Counted from the first letter of the stretch, positions 39,201 through 47,584 are shown. The stretch: DNA of 64,000 nucleotides from Psychrobacter celer (GCF_016107555.1 NZ_JABASU010000006.1:62001-126000), one strand, 5' to 3'. The notes: a model not told the origin generated them from the letters alone. A program made the numbers and translations.

Positions 39201-39711
39201 GCTGAGTCCGCCATCAGGGTCGATGGATCATGCCAGCGAACCAAATACTGATCTAGCCGCGCGGCCGCAGGAGCAAAAGGATACAGCGATGGACAGCCCA
39301 CATTCAGAGATTTTGGACTGGCAAGATGCGCTGACTCGCTCAGCCAATAAGCCCGATCTGGCAGCCAAGCTGATCATCATGATGCTCGACACCATCAATG
39401 ATGAAAAGCAAGCGTTGACTCAAGCATGGGAGGCGCGCGACCGTAGCATGCTGGCGCAGATTGCCCATCGTATATTGGGCGGTAGCCGCTATACTGGCGT
39501 GCCGCAGCTGCGTCAGGCTAGCCAAGATTTAGAAGATAAGTGTTTATTAAATATCCAGCATACCACGCCTGCGCAGTTTGCCATGCTCCAGCCTTATTAC
39601 GAAGCGCTACTGACCGCATTAAATAATTTGCAAACGCTGGATTTGTCCGCTTATCCGCAGCTCAATTACCATCGTCTAAGCGAAAACGACATGACGTGGA
39701 AAATGATTTAG
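36262..39711 (+). CDS. Hybrid sensor histidine kinase of the GacS/BarA type
   Basis: In 1149 residues the domains are: transmembrane helix (about 17-37), periplasmic sensor, second helix (MALVITGLFTILILLLSLNIY), HAMP-like linker, HisKA with His305 in NISHELRTPL, HATPase with GGTGLGLVISKQL, a degenerate receiver-like segment (about 550-670), a true receiver with Asp792 in IFMDIQMPRMSG, and a C-terminal Hpt domain with His1069 in IAHRILGGSRYTGVP. This is the GacS/BarA layout, whose partner GacA/UvrY is not in the window. The receiver is split by a polar insert of about 60-70 residues before the phosphoacceptor strand, and a long disordered linker precedes the Hpt domain. Confidence 0.93.
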   Translation: MAHKKRFDNSSAYGQLIILVFLPICILAAVGGILVFHETMRASDSEQEVLAEAVLIRYTPEIADLIPELLEQERQQAGSASKAAVSTLEGIRDRLGRMQSEQHVQRIAIVNEDNEVLATVGYGLNEPWPLIDASAQFISQKPTPIGTAYGSVIGEFEGQRLWLLVDMDNEPLYIARYRIAMALVITGLFTILILLLSLNIYSKRWIAPIYELRLQLQRTHVDNLYQPIPVESDGELNLLQQDLVNTLRRLHRSFQDLKDHAEQTEDDLRLAFDEMEMQNISIRNARDAAISTSQAKSAFLANISHELRTPLNSIDGFINLLARHGELNPEQDLYVQTIRKSSAHLLALVNDVLDFSKIEAGKLVLDRHEFDLYDTIYDVVDMLSPVAAEKGLRMAVLFYNDVPMRINGDALRLKQVLTNIVGNAIKFTDSGDVVVRVSLDDHRDNYLMISVQDSGKGISLADQKMLFQSFSQGDPSITRQYGGTGLGLVISKQLTRLMGGDIGFYDNAQENIANQGATFWFRMPAHVDVLEAATGQTIELPVLAPLASETDEFNVLVWINHPASIQVLKASLQYLPIQLTQANSLPGVLESLKERGNYWDWVIVDDDTQDDMMALLRQIRLHYQGKLAVFGYQVAADQALLNRYHANILYEPLDKRQLYAMLDTQNRRQPTSLQEPRWKGVTVLAVDDHLPNLLVLDALLSELGIHVVTASSGFDAIEIISKQQTKNLKTAKNQKQSLSNKTQLSKAEARDDMSKKSNSVLYAEETVNEDKGSNQDNYKDTHKDSIDLIFMDIQMPRMSGHEAAKQIRSIESDDSHIPIIALTAHGLADERDKLIASGINDYVGKPISQPQLLQVLQKWLGRTSTTPQLTALSEANLHGLGLQDTDAASSHTDASTDTDTQTFSEWPLGATTSTYPVSKSARTTDASESPKITRPLSLKKIRDDYLRDSQPREDYRRETPRETQPRYDSLRLQKQGQAPLLSPPSGSMDHASEPNTDLAARPQEQKDTAMDSPHSEILDWQDALTRSANKPDLAAKLIIMMLDTINDEKQALTQAWEARDRSMLAQIAHRILGGSRYTGVPQLRQASQDLEDKCLLNIQHTTPAQFAMLQPYYEALLTALNNLQTLDLSAYPQLNYHRLSENDMTWKMI

Positions 39712-40045
39712 GAGTAGTGGTTTAGGAGCAGTGATGGAGTAATAGTGAGGGGGAAACAATAAAAAGCGCAACTTCATGTTGCCATGCTCATATAATCGAT
39801 CCACCATAAAATAAATACCGTGCGACTGAGAGTGATTTTGCGCAGCATCTGCCTGCATCGCACAGCAAGCAAAGTTGATACCAGTCGCGCGCAAAAAATC
39901 ACGTACTTCTTTTATGTAGGATTGACAATGCAGTCTCGCTATAAAGTATCGTGGCAGTCAGTTATTGCTAAGGTAGGATATGGATAAGCCTGCTAACATT
40001 ATCGCTATCAGTCTATCTTTTACCCATTCATAAATAAGGATCGTT
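39712..40045. other. Intergenic region between the kinase and the crotonase gene
   Basis: No gene is visible in these 334 bp. A minus-strand copy of the dispersed repeat lies at 39834-39885. Confidence 0.5.
39834..39885 (-). repeat. Dispersed intergenic repeat, copy 3
   Basis: On the minus strand it reads ACTGGTATCAACTTTGCTTG, then CTGTGC and CAGATGCTGCGCAAAATC, colinear with copies at 1229 and 49458. Confidence 0.45.
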
Positions 40046-40858
40046 ATGAACGCCATTGCAACTTACCAATACGAAACGCTACAAGTGAGTGTCACTGATA
40101 ATATACTCACTGTGACGTTAAATCGTCCGCACAAAAAAAACGCCATGAGCTTTCAAGTCATCGATGAGCTGATCGCCGTAGCAGGTCGCATTAGTAAAGA
40201 CAAAACGATACGCGCGGTCATCTTAAACGGTGCAGAAGGGACGTTTTGTGCCGGTATCGACTTGGGCGATTTAAACCATCCCAAAAACCAAGCTTTTGCC
40301 ATTTGGGAGCTGATTAAGCCGTGGCAAAGCTCGTTTCAACGTGTCTGCTTAATATGGCGTGATTTGCCAGTACCTGTTATCGCGGTATTAGAAGGCTACT
40401 GTATCGGCGCTGGGTTACAGCTGGCATTGGCCTGTGATGTGCGTATTAGCCACCCAGATTGTCAGCTGTCTATTATGGAGGCCAAATGGGGTTTGGTACC
40501 CGACATGGGATTGACTCAATCCGCATTTGGGGTGGTACGAGAAGACGTTCTCAAAGAGCTGGCTATGACGGCGCGCATCATTAATGCTACTGACGGCAAA
40601 GAATTAGGATTAATCAGTCATTGTAGTGAGACGCCACTTGAGCAAGCACAGCAGCTAGCGGCTGAGTTTGCCGAGCGCTCTCCTGACGCGGTGCTCGCCA
40701 GCAAACGAGTAATTAATGCCATGCATCATCAGCCTGCAACCACGCTCTATAAAGAAAAGATCTGGCAGATTAAGATGATGCTGGGCCGCAATCGCAAGCT
40801 GGCCCTTAGAAAAGCCAAGCAAGCAAGCACCACCTTTGCCAAGCGACAGTTTCGCTAG
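40046..40858 (+). CDS. Enoyl-CoA hydratase/isomerase family protein (crotonase fold)
   Basis: The 270-residue protein has the crotonase core: VTLNRPHKKNAMSFQVIDEL at the N-terminus, the oxyanion-hole segment GTFCAGIDLGDL (about residues 72-83), and the second loop EGYCIGAGLQLALACDVRI (about 118-136). The region where classical hydratases have their second catalytic Glu reads MEAKWGLVPDMGLTQ, as in dienoyl-CoA isomerase-like members, so the exact reaction (hydratase, isomerase or other acyl-CoA chemistry) is open. AAGGA precedes the ATG. It stands alone between the kinase and the efflux pump. Confidence 0.88.
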   Translation: MNAIATYQYETLQVSVTDNILTVTLNRPHKKNAMSFQVIDELIAVAGRISKDKTIRAVILNGAEGTFCAGIDLGDLNHPKNQAFAIWELIKPWQSSFQRVCLIWRDLPVPVIAVLEGYCIGAGLQLALACDVRISHPDCQLSIMEAKWGLVPDMGLTQSAFGVVREDVLKELAMTARIINATDGKELGLISHCSETPLEQAQQLAAEFAERSPDAVLASKRVINAMHHQPATTLYKEKIWQIKMMLGRNRKLALRKAKQASTTFAKRQFR

Positions 40859-41111
40859 TCTTTTATAATGAGTCATAAATCATAAGGTTTTACATCAAAG
40901 GTAGAAAAATTTAGACAGAGTCTTATGCTTTACATTGATTGTTTTTAGTTGTTAAGTCGCGTGTTATGGCTATTGAAATACGAGTGGACAGCACGATATA
41001 ACACTATCCGCTTGCACAGATTTGGATAAAATGCACTATTGTCGTTAAAAATATCTATTTCATGCATCTTATAAGAGCTTAAGTAATCATCACTATATAA
41101 ACGGTCTAACT

Positions 41112-42371
41112 ATGTCTGCCCCAAAATCCTCTCTTTCAAAGAAACCTATCACCGCTGAACGAGTACGTTCTGCTGATCTGCCTGTTGCATGGATTATGAT
41201 GCTGGGGTTGATGGTTGCAGTAGGACCATTATCTATTGACATGTATCTGCCTGCGTTACCGTCAATGGCAGACGATTTCGGTGTGTCAACCGCCTTTATG
41301 GCCAACTCAGTCCCAGCGTATTTTGTGGGTTTGGTATTTGGTCAGTTGTTTTACGGCCCCTTTAGCGATCGTGTTGGTCGAGTCAAGCCGCTGTATATGG
41401 GCATGACGCTTTATGTGATTGCTTCTGTTATCTGTGCCACCACGGATAATGAGTACGTATTATTTGTAGGACGAACGATGCAAGCATTGGGTGCTTGTGT
41501 GGGGGCAGTGGTGACCCGTGCTGCCATTCGAGATCGTCTAACAGCCAAGCAAACCGCAAAAGCTTTTTCGATTATGGTTTTGGTGATGGGTCTGGCTCCT
41601 ATATTAGCGCCGTCGCTTGGGGCGCTATTTCTACAGTTTTTTAATTGGCACTCTATTTTTTGGTTTTTGGCCGCCTTTGGTGCTCTCAATCTATTACTGA
41701 CGAAGTTTTTCTTTTTTGAGACATTGACCGAAGAAAACCGTAACGTACGCCCTGCCAGAGAAGTGCTGAGCCAATATTGGGACTTATTAAAAGATCCCAG
41801 CTTTAACTACCCTGCGATCGGTGGCGGGCTGTTGATGGGTGCGATGTTTGTCTATATCAGCTCAGCTTCTGAATTAATCATGGACACTTATGGCGTCTCG
41901 GCCACGCATTTTGGCTGGTTGTTTGGGATGAATGCGGCAGGGTTTGTGGGTTTGACTCAGCTGAATCAATGGTTGACCAATCGCTTTCGTATCTTGAGCA
42001 TATTACGTTTCGGGGCGATGATGCAGGTGCTCTCTGCAGGCACGTTGTTTGTTGTCGGTATATTTTTGGGGACCGATGCTTGGTTGCCACTGGTGCTGGC
42101 GTGTATTTTCTTTTGTATTGCAGGCTTAGGATTGACCCAGCCAAACGCCTCGGCGATTGCGCTGGCTTTTCAAAAGCAGCGTGCGGGTATGGCAAGCGCG
42201 CTGCAAGGCTCGCTGATGTTTTCAGTGGGTATTTTTGGTGGTTTATTATTAAACTTATTCCCTCTTAATCCAGTGTTAAAAATGGGTATTGCACTTTTTG
42301 TCCTGATGAGTTTGGGTGCGTTTTTAATCTGGCAGATAGATCGTAATTTAGACCTCGATGACGCAGAGTAG
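41112..42371 (+). CDS. Bcr/CflA-family multidrug efflux MFS transporter
   Basis: The protein (419 residues) is a 12-helix major facilitator. The N-terminal region LSIDMYLPALPSMADDF is the hallmark of the Bcr/CflA subfamily (drug:H+ antiporters exporting bicyclomycin, chloramphenicol and similar compounds). Motif A follows as GQLFYGPFSDRVGRVKPLY, and QALGACVGAVVTRAAIRD is near helix 4. The substrate cannot be predicted. A short Lys/Ser-rich cytoplasmic N-terminus (about 30 residues) precedes helix 1. A strong palindromic terminator follows. Confidence 0.93.
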   Translation: MSAPKSSLSKKPITAERVRSADLPVAWIMMLGLMVAVGPLSIDMYLPALPSMADDFGVSTAFMANSVPAYFVGLVFGQLFYGPFSDRVGRVKPLYMGMTLYVIASVICATTDNEYVLFVGRTMQALGACVGAVVTRAAIRDRLTAKQTAKAFSIMVLVMGLAPILAPSLGALFLQFFNWHSIFWFLAAFGALNLLLTKFFFFETLTEENRNVRPAREVLSQYWDLLKDPSFNYPAIGGGLLMGAMFVYISSASELIMDTYGVSATHFGWLFGMNAAGFVGLTQLNQWLTNRFRILSILRFGAMMQVLSAGTLFVVGIFLGTDAWLPLVLACIFFCIAGLGLTQPNASAIALAFQKQRAGMASALQGSLMFSVGIFGGLLLNLFPLNPVLKMGIALFVLMSLGAFLIWQIDRNLDLDDAE

Positions 42372-42388
42372 CGGCTGCAAGTTTTTGA

Positions 42389-42414
42389 GACACCCAATAT
42401 TGGGTGTTTTTTTT
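42389..42414 (+). terminator. Rho-independent terminator of the efflux gene
   Basis: Perfect palindrome CACCCAATATTGGGTG (42391-42406) is followed by eight T residues. Confidence 0.85.
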
Positions 42415-42733
42415 GCCTTAATAAAAAGGTTCTTGACACGAGTCTTGTGTGCTTTTGACTTAAAGATGGCCAACACCATCTCTGGTAACTCTCGGACGGA
42501 GTTTGGATCAGAGTTTATTATCTCGCCGCCGCACATCGTCGAGAGCGCGCCTAACGTGTCGTATCTACCCAAAGATCGGCAAAGCTATATCACGCCCTTT
42601 ACCTGGCGTGGTCACAAGGCCGTCATTGGTATCTGCATCACTTAATGACAATTAACTGATCAACGACAATCAACTGATAGTGTCTCGTTTATCGCGTTGC
42701 CTCAACGAAAAGCGACAAAAAAGCGACAACAGT

Positions 42734-42762
42734 AAAAAGCGATACAATGGTATCGCTTTTTT
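42734..42762. terminator. Bidirectional hairpin terminator
   Basis: A-run, stem AGCGATAC/GTATCGCT with a 4-nt loop, then a six-T run: a symmetric terminator able to work in both directions. It has no obvious gene of its own. Confidence 0.6.
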
Positions 42763-42850
42763 GTTGATACGACGATTCGAGGCGTGAGGCTCACAAGTTG
42801 TTAAATCGCGGTTTGTCCTCATAAAGCGCTGGAGGTTGTGAGGCGTTATA

Positions 42851-42859
42851 TGATAGAAT
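42851..42859 (+). promoter_or_regulatory. Candidate extended -10 promoter of rpsB
   Basis: TGATAGAAT fits an extended -10; no good -35 was found. It would start a leader of about 250 nt. Confidence 0.35.
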
Positions 42860-43113
42860 ACGGCGCAGCTATTTCTATAATTTGCTTTATAGGAGGGGTT
42901 TGAGTTTTTTGCTAAAACCCAACATGGCTTCTTTTTTACACCAACCAATGACACACACATCATGGCAAAAAATTGCTGGGTGTTTGGCGACTTGATTAAT
43001 TTGCAAGTTAGGTCAGTGCCATGATTATAGGCATGACCCACAGGCAGATGCGTGTTGCTAGATAGGCAGTTTTTGTGATGTGGAGGCATAACCCAATCAA
43101 CAGGATATTTCAC

Positions 43114-43893
43114 ATGGCTACAAACAACCCAACCAAAATCGAAATGCGCGACTTACTACAAGCCGGCGCTCACTTTGGTCACCAAACACGTTTTTGGAAC
43201 CCAAAAATGGGTCCTTATATCTTTGGTGCACGTAACAAAATTCATATCATCAACCTAGAGCACACCGTAAAAGCGTTCAACGAAGCGTTGACTTACGTAA
43301 ACGGCCTAGCTGCCAAGAAAAACAAAGTATTGTTTGTTGGTACCAAACGTGCCGCTAGCGGTATTATCCGTGAGCAAGCCCAGCGCGCTGGCATGCCATA
43401 CGTCGACCATCGCTGGTTGGGTGGTATGTTGACTAACTGGAAAACGCTACGTCAGTCAATCAGCCGTCTAAAAGAGCTTGAGAAGCAATCAGAAGACGGT
43501 ACTTTTGCTAAGTTGACCAAACGTGAAGCGCTTGAGCGTACTCGCGATATGGAAAAACTTGAGCGTTCACTAGGCGGTATCAAAGACATGGGTGGCTTAC
43601 CTGACGCTATCTTTGTGGTAGACGTAGATCACGAAGCGATCGCTATCAAAGAAGCCAAAAACCTTGGTATCCCAGTAATCGGTATCGTTGATACCAACTC
43701 TAGCCCAGACAACGTTGACTACATCATCCCAGCTAACGATGATGCTATCCGTGCTGTGACTCTATACGTCACGTCTATGGCTGATGCGATCATCGCTGGT
43801 AAAGAATACGCACAGACTCAAGCGGGCGGCAAAGCTGAGCAAGCACCTGCCGAAGAAGCCAATGCAGAAGAAGCAGCAACGCCAGCTGAATAA
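43114..43893 (+). CDS. rpsB: 30S ribosomal protein S2
   Basis: The 259-residue protein is a normal-length S2. The N-terminus reads [24 protein letters not shown], with [29 protein letters not shown] and [21 protein letters not shown] typical of the family, and it ends in an Ala/Glu-rich tail. I use ATG 43114 because S2 proteins begin here; the frame extends upstream to 43075. It is followed by tsf, the conserved order, but across an unusually long 430-bp gap. Confidence 0.98.
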   Translation: MATNNPTKIEMRDLLQAGAHFGHQTRFWNPKMGPYIFGARNKIHIINLEHTVKAFNEALTYVNGLAAKKNKVLFVGTKRAASGIIREQAQRAGMPYVDHRWLGGMLTNWKTLRQSISRLKELEKQSEDGTFAKLTKREALERTRDMEKLERSLGGIKDMGGLPDAIFVVDVDHEAIAIKEAKNLGIPVIGIVDTNSSPDNVDYIIPANDDAIRAVTLYVTSMADAIIAGKEYAQTQAGGKAEQAPAEEANAEEAATPAE

Positions 43894-44323
43894 TTCGCTG
43901 CATTAAAAGTGTTACTTTGTAAGGATGTCTTGATAGCACCGCTAACAGCGTCCATATAAAGTCATTAATGATAAGCTCGTAGTAGGCATGATGCAGTTTT
44001 TTACTCGTCATGCCTTGTTGTTAAATAATAGCGCTGAAACCATGGCTATTACATAACGTGATGAAATGATGGCGGTCAAACGCCCTCAATCAATAACTGC
44101 TATTACATAAAGTATATTAAATACATGCTGATGACATGATCGTCATCTATCATAAACTGGCCAAACGAGTATTATCGTTTACTCCAGTGGGTAGAGTCGC
44201 TGGATGTCATGATTTATTTCTATTAATAAGCAGATAATACGAGCGTTTTTCTTAAGTTATCAGCAGCCTTAAGAAAAATAGACATTAAGCCCTCCTATAC
44301 ATAACTATACTAAGGTGACTCTT
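43894..44323. other. Intergenic region between rpsB and tsf
   Basis: The 430 bp contain no gene. They hold a hairpin GGCATGA/TCATGCC (43985-44014) that may attenuate rpsB transcription, and an 11-bp inverted repeat close to the tsf start. Confidence 0.5.
44246..44278 (+). promoter_or_regulatory. Leader hairpin upstream of tsf
   Basis: A perfect 11-bp inverted repeat (TTTTTCTTAAG and its complement) around 11 nt, ending 45 bp before the tsf start codon. It could be an mRNA leader structure or a protein-binding site. Confidence 0.45.
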
Positions 44324-45205
44324 ATGACAGAAGTACAAGTATCTGCCAAAATGGTAAAAGAATTGCGAGACCGTACTGGTCTTGGCATGATGGAATGTAA
44401 AAAAGCCCTACAAGAAGCCAATGGTGATGTTGAAGTTGCCATCGATAACTTGCGTAAATCTGGTCAAGCAAAAGCGGCCAAAAAAGCAGGTAACATCGCA
44501 GCTGACGGCGCTATTATCATTGCTCAAGGTGACAATAAAGCGTTTTTGTTAGAAGTAAACTGCCAAACTGACTTTGTGGCAAAAGACGCCAACTTTACTG
44601 CTTTTGCAGAAAAAGTAGCCAACATCGCGCTAGAAAATAACGTCACAGACGTTGCTGCTATCTCTGAGCTACCATATGGCGATGGCCAAACCGTTGAAGA
44701 AGCACGCGTGGCTTTGGTACAAAAAATCGGCGAAAACATTCAGGTGCGCCGTGTAGAAACCCTAGAAGGTGCCAACCTAGCATCATATCGTCACGGTCTA
44801 CGTATCGGTGTTGTGGTATCGTATGAAGGCGGCAGCGAAGAGACTGGCAAAAACCTAGCGATGCATATCGCGGCGTTCAACCCTGTAGCGGTCGACGACG
44901 AAAGCGTTGATGCTGATGTATTGGCTCGCGAAAAAGACATCATCGAAGCCAAAGCCAAAGAGTCTGGCAAGCCTGACAACATCATTGAAAAAATGATCGA
45001 AGGTGGCCTACGTAAATACCTAGACGAAGTCACTCTACTACGTCAGCCATACGTCATGGACAACGACAAAAAAGTTGGCGATGTCCTAAAAGCGGAAGGC
45101 GTAAAAGTACTAAGCTTCAAACGTCTAGAAGTGGGTGAAGGTATCGAGAAAAAGCAAGAAGACTTCGCAGCTGAAGTTGCAGCGGCTCAAGCGGCTAGCA
45201 AGTAA
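44324..45205 (+). CDS. tsf: Translation elongation factor Ts
   Basis: EF-Ts recycles EF-Tu by exchanging GDP. The 293-residue product has the family N-terminus ([19 protein letters not shown], the TDFV-containing segment [15 protein letters not shown]) and the coiled-coil and C-terminal modules. AAGGTG lies six bases before ATG 44324. Codon use is strongly biased, as in highly expressed genes. Its natural terminator has been split by the IS element downstream. Confidence 0.98.
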   Translation: MTEVQVSAKMVKELRDRTGLGMMECKKALQEANGDVEVAIDNLRKSGQAKAAKKAGNIAADGAIIIAQGDNKAFLLEVNCQTDFVAKDANFTAFAEKVANIALENNVTDVAAISELPYGDGQTVEEARVALVQKIGENIQVRRVETLEGANLASYRHGLRIGVVVSYEGGSEETGKNLAMHIAAFNPVAVDDESVDADVLAREKDIIEAKAKESGKPDNIIEKMIEGGLRKYLDEVTLLRQPYVMDNDKKVGDVLKAEGVKVLSFKRLEVGEGIEKKQEDFAAEVAAAQAASK

Positions 45206-45257
45206 CATCTCTGTGCACTTGCACTGATGAGGACGGTTAAGCCCTTGGTTTTGCCGT

Positions 45258-45278
45258 CAGACACAAAAAAGCCCGTTA
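45258..45278 (+). terminator. Left arm of the tsf terminator, split by an IS element
   Basis: CAGACACAAAAAAGCCCGTTA is the left arm of a hairpin whose right arm, TAACGGGCTTTTTTGTGTCTG, now lies at 46712-46732, beyond the IS. Without the IS the two arms would form a 20-21-bp stem, with the T-run inside it, around a loop of a few bases. Confidence 0.8.
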
Positions 45279-45317
45279 CTCGATATGAACTGACCCCCAA
45301 ATATTGGACGGTTTAGT

Positions 45318-46148
45318 TTAAATCAAGGACTGAGTTCTGTATTGCACAGGACTCAGTCCTTTTAATTTGAGTTGAATACGCTCATTATTGTAATAATGCA
45401 TATACTCATGAATCTGTTGTTCTAACTGCTCAATCGAGTTTGGTTTCTCAATATAGATCGTCTCGCACTTAAGCGTTCCGAAAAACCCCTCCATTAATGC
45501 GTTATCCAAGCAGTTGCCTTTTCTGCTCATGCTTTGCTTAATACCGTGTTGTTTAAGCATCTTACTAAGCGGTCTCATCTGATAATGCCAGCCTTGATCT
45601 GAATGCAGCATTAACCCGTTTTTCTGTTGCGTATCTATCTTATCTAACGCCTTATCTAGCATCTTGCTCACTAAATCATAAGTCGGCCGCTTGGAGAGCG
45701 TATAGCTAATGATCTCATTGTTATAACAATCGAGTATCGGTGATAAATACAGCTTATGATCACCCACCTTAAACTCAGTAATATCGGTCAGCCAGCGTGT
45801 GTTCGGTCGATCTGCATGAAACTGGCGCTTTAAGTAGTTCTTTGCAATCTTGCCTTGTACACCTTTATAAGAGCGGTACCTTTGTCGTCGAATCCGTGCG
45901 CTTAAGTTTAGATGACGCATAAGCTTAGCGATGAGCTTGTGGTTATGATGACTGCCTAACTGCTTTAGCGCTGCCGTTATCCTGCGATAGCCGTACCTGC
46001 CTTTATGCTGGTGATATAGCGTGGCAATACGCTGTTTTAAGTCAGCATGCTTGTCTTTATCACCAAGCTTTGCTCTATGATAGTAAAAGACGCTTTTAGG
46101 CATACCAGCAGCTTTAAGTAGGGCTGTTAAACTGTACTTATTCCTCAA
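45318..46148 (-). CDS. IS3-family transposase OrfB (DDE integrase core)
   Basis: The 276-residue product carries the HTH_21-like N-terminal part (YHQHKGRYGYRRITAAL) and the integrase core with catalytic residues Asp122 (WLTDITEF), Asp184 (LHSDQGWHY) and Glu220 (LMEGFFGTLK). The second Asp and the Glu are 35 residues apart, the classic DD(35)E spacing. The listed start is a TTG at 46148 overlapping the orfA stop. The frame extends further upstream (KARLIEELRN), so the true product is probably an OrfAB fusion made by -1 frameshifting in the A-rich stretch near the orfA end. Confidence 0.93.
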   Translation of the reverse strand: MRNKYSLTALLKAAGMPKSVFYYHRAKLGDKDKHADLKQRIATLYHQHKGRYGYRRITAALKQLGSHHNHKLIAKLMRHLNLSARIRRQRYRSYKGVQGKIAKNYLKRQFHADRPNTRWLTDITEFKVGDHKLYLSPILDCYNNEIISYTLSKRPTYDLVSKMLDKALDKIDTQQKNGLMLHSDQGWHYQMRPLSKMLKQHGIKQSMSRKGNCLDNALMEGFFGTLKCETIYIEKPNSIEQLEQQIHEYMHYYNNERIQLKLKGLSPVQYRTQSLI

Positions 46149-46666
46149 CTCTTCGATGAGCCTTGCTTTCTCAAAGCTTGTTTCCTCTTCTGTTTGAGCA
46201 AAGCATCCAGCTTTTTTAGGTAGGCGTTCTCCGCACGTAGGTATTCATTCTCACGCTTAAGCTCTGCTAAGCTCTTTTCTTCATCTGGCTTGTCTGTGAT
46301 AAAGGGTTTACTCATGGCGGTTTTACCTTTAGGTTTGGGTGTTAGTCCAGACATACCTTGTAGCCGATACGCTTTGTGCCAGTGACTAATAAGCGCCGGT
46401 GAGCTGATGTTATACCTTAAAGCAACTTCCAATTGACTCAAGCCTTGGCTAAGCATCGTTGTAAGCACTTTGTGTTTAAACTCGCGACTATAGTAGGCTT
46501 TGCTGGTCTTTGGTTTGATAGCATCGATACCACCGCTTTGATATTGCTTAACCCATTTAAGAACAAACTTTGGATTTACAGTAAACTTCTTGCTTGTGGC
46601 TCGACTACTATGTCCTTGTTCATAGTATGCGATGACTTGCAGCTTAAAGTCTAGATTATAACGCAT
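46145..46666 (-). CDS. IS3-family transposase OrfA (helix-turn-helix)
   Basis: The 173-residue protein has two helix-turn-helix units (about residues 15-45, SSRATSKKFTVNPKFVLKWVKQY, and 70-100, SQLEVALRYNISSPALISHWHK). A C-terminal leucine-rich coiled coil follows (SLAELKRENEYLRAENAYLKKLDALL). This is the DNA-binding OrfA of IS150-type elements. The A-AAG sequence in the codon pair AGA-AAG before its end is a possible slippage site for making the OrfAB transposase. Confidence 0.9.
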   Translation of the reverse strand: MRYNLDFKLQVIAYYEQGHSSRATSKKFTVNPKFVLKWVKQYQSGGIDAIKPKTSKAYYSREFKHKVLTTMLSQGLSQLEVALRYNISSPALISHWHKAYRLQGMSGLTPKPKGKTAMSKPFITDKPDEEKSLAELKRENEYLRAENAYLKKLDALLKQKRKQALRKQGSSKS

Positions 46667-46711
46667 AAAAATACCCCATAAGTTGTGTCCAACTTATGGG
46701 GTTCGGTTCAA

Positions 46712-46732
46712 TAACGGGCTTTTTTGTGTCTG
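46712..46732 (+). terminator. Right arm of the split tsf terminator
   Basis: TAACGGGCTTTTTTGTGTCTG is the reverse complement of 45258-45278. It now sits 1.4 kb away, beyond the IS, and just after the stop of the convergent lytic transglycosylase gene, for which it was probably also the shared terminator. Confidence 0.75.
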
Positions 46733-46756
46733 AGCTTGACCAACTTTATGGACTTA

Positions 46757-47584
46757 CTAGCGTAAGGCCTCGTAGGCAGATTTGATATAACTTGGGCTGT
46801 TGCTATTACTGCTCGTGCCATAACTGACGTTTTGTAGCCCATTGTTTGTACTGTTCATATTGACTTGGTTGTTGGCATTGATACTGGCACCAGACAGACC
46901 AGCGTCATTTTTGTATAAGCTATGATAGCGGCTCATCACTCTTTTGACATAGTTGCGCGTCTCTTTAAAAGGCGGGATGCCGCCGTATTTATCGACATTG
47001 CCCTCGCCTGCGTTATAGCCTGCCACAGCGTGCTCGACGTTGTTATTAAAACGGCGCATCAGCCAGGCGATGTATTTGGCTGAGCCTTCGATGTTGTCGG
47101 CAGGGTTCCAAGGATTGCCCACATTAAATCGCCGTGCGGTAGCAGGCATCAGCTGCATCAGCCCTTGAGCGCCGACTGGTGAGCGAGCATTTGGATTAAA
47201 AGCCGACTCAGTATGCATCATGGCTTTCATCAGGGCAGGATCGACGCCATGACGTGCCGCGGACGCGCGAATATAGCTATCATAGGCGTTGCGACTGGCA
47301 CTACTACTCGCCGGACTGCTGCCATAGCCGTTGCTGCTGCCGTCATACATCTTAGAATCTTTATAGTAAGTGACTTTGACTTTTTTGGTGAACTTATCAA
47401 AGTTGCCACTGGGGCTAACGTTGGTCAAGAGCACCTGACCGCCTTGGTCTTTGTAGATATACATATTGCCTGCATGAGCACTCACACTCAAGCTTGAGAT
47501 AGCAAGGATACTGGTAACACCAGTGATGGCATTTAATAAAAACGGAGACAAACAGCGAGTCTTGATGGTAGTCGTATTTATCAT
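46757..47584 (-). CDS. Lytic transglycosylase, SLT domain
   Basis: The exported enzyme cleaves peptidoglycan between MurNAc and GlcNAc. From ATG 47584 the protein has 275 residues: a signal peptide (about residues 1-38, ending SAHA), a DUF4124-like segment (MYIYKDQGGQVLLTNVSP), a Ser/Gly-rich linker, and the SLT catalytic domain. This domain has the catalytic Glu in MMHTESAFNPNARSPVGAQG, then LMQLMPATARRFNV and AVAGYNAGEGNVDKYGGIPP. A longer frame (to 47716) has no signal at its start, so I prefer the internal ATG. It is convergent with tsf. Confidence 0.93.
   Translation of the reverse strand: MINTTTIKTRCLSPFLLNAITGVTSILAISSLSVSAHAGNMYIYKDQGGQVLLTNVSPSGNFDKFTKKVKVTYYKDSKMYDGSSNGYGSSPASSSASRNAYDSYIRASAARHGVDPALMKAMMHTESAFNPNARSPVGAQGLMQLMPATARRFNVGNPWNPADNIEGSAKYIAWLMRRFNNNVEHAVAGYNAGEGNVDKYGGIPPFKETRNYVKRVMSRYHSLYKNDAGLSGASINANNQVNMNSTNNGLQNVSYGTSSNSNSPSYIKSAYEALR

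Larger units (their letters stand above)
42372..43113. other. Intergenic region between the efflux gene and rpsB
   Basis: The 742 bp contain a terminator for the upstream gene, a second bidirectional hairpin at 42734-42762 and the probable rpsB promoter and long leader. An open frame to 42645 (starting inside the efflux gene) matches nothing I recognise and is not called as a gene. If the promoter at 42851 is right, the rpsB leader is about 250 nt; S2 autoregulation through this leader is known in E. coli. Confidence 0.5.
45286..46710 (-). mobile_element. Complete IS3-family insertion sequence (IS150-like), 1425 bp
   Basis: The termini are imperfect inverted repeats. The left end reads TGAACTGACCCCCAAATATT and the right end, on the complementary strand, TGAACCGAACCCCATAAGTT; both continue with GGAC. 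They match at about 18 of 24 positions. A 3-bp direct repeat, ATA (45283-45285 and 46711-46713), flanks it, as expected for IS3 elements. It encodes OrfA and OrfB on the minus strand in overlapping frames, both apparently intact. The target is the loop of the tsf terminator. Confidence 0.93.

Noticed and set aside
42358-42645. 95-codon plus-strand frame after the efflux gene
   Set aside because: It starts inside the efflux gene and runs through its terminator. The sequence resembles no family I know, so I did not call a gene; a decayed fragment is possible.
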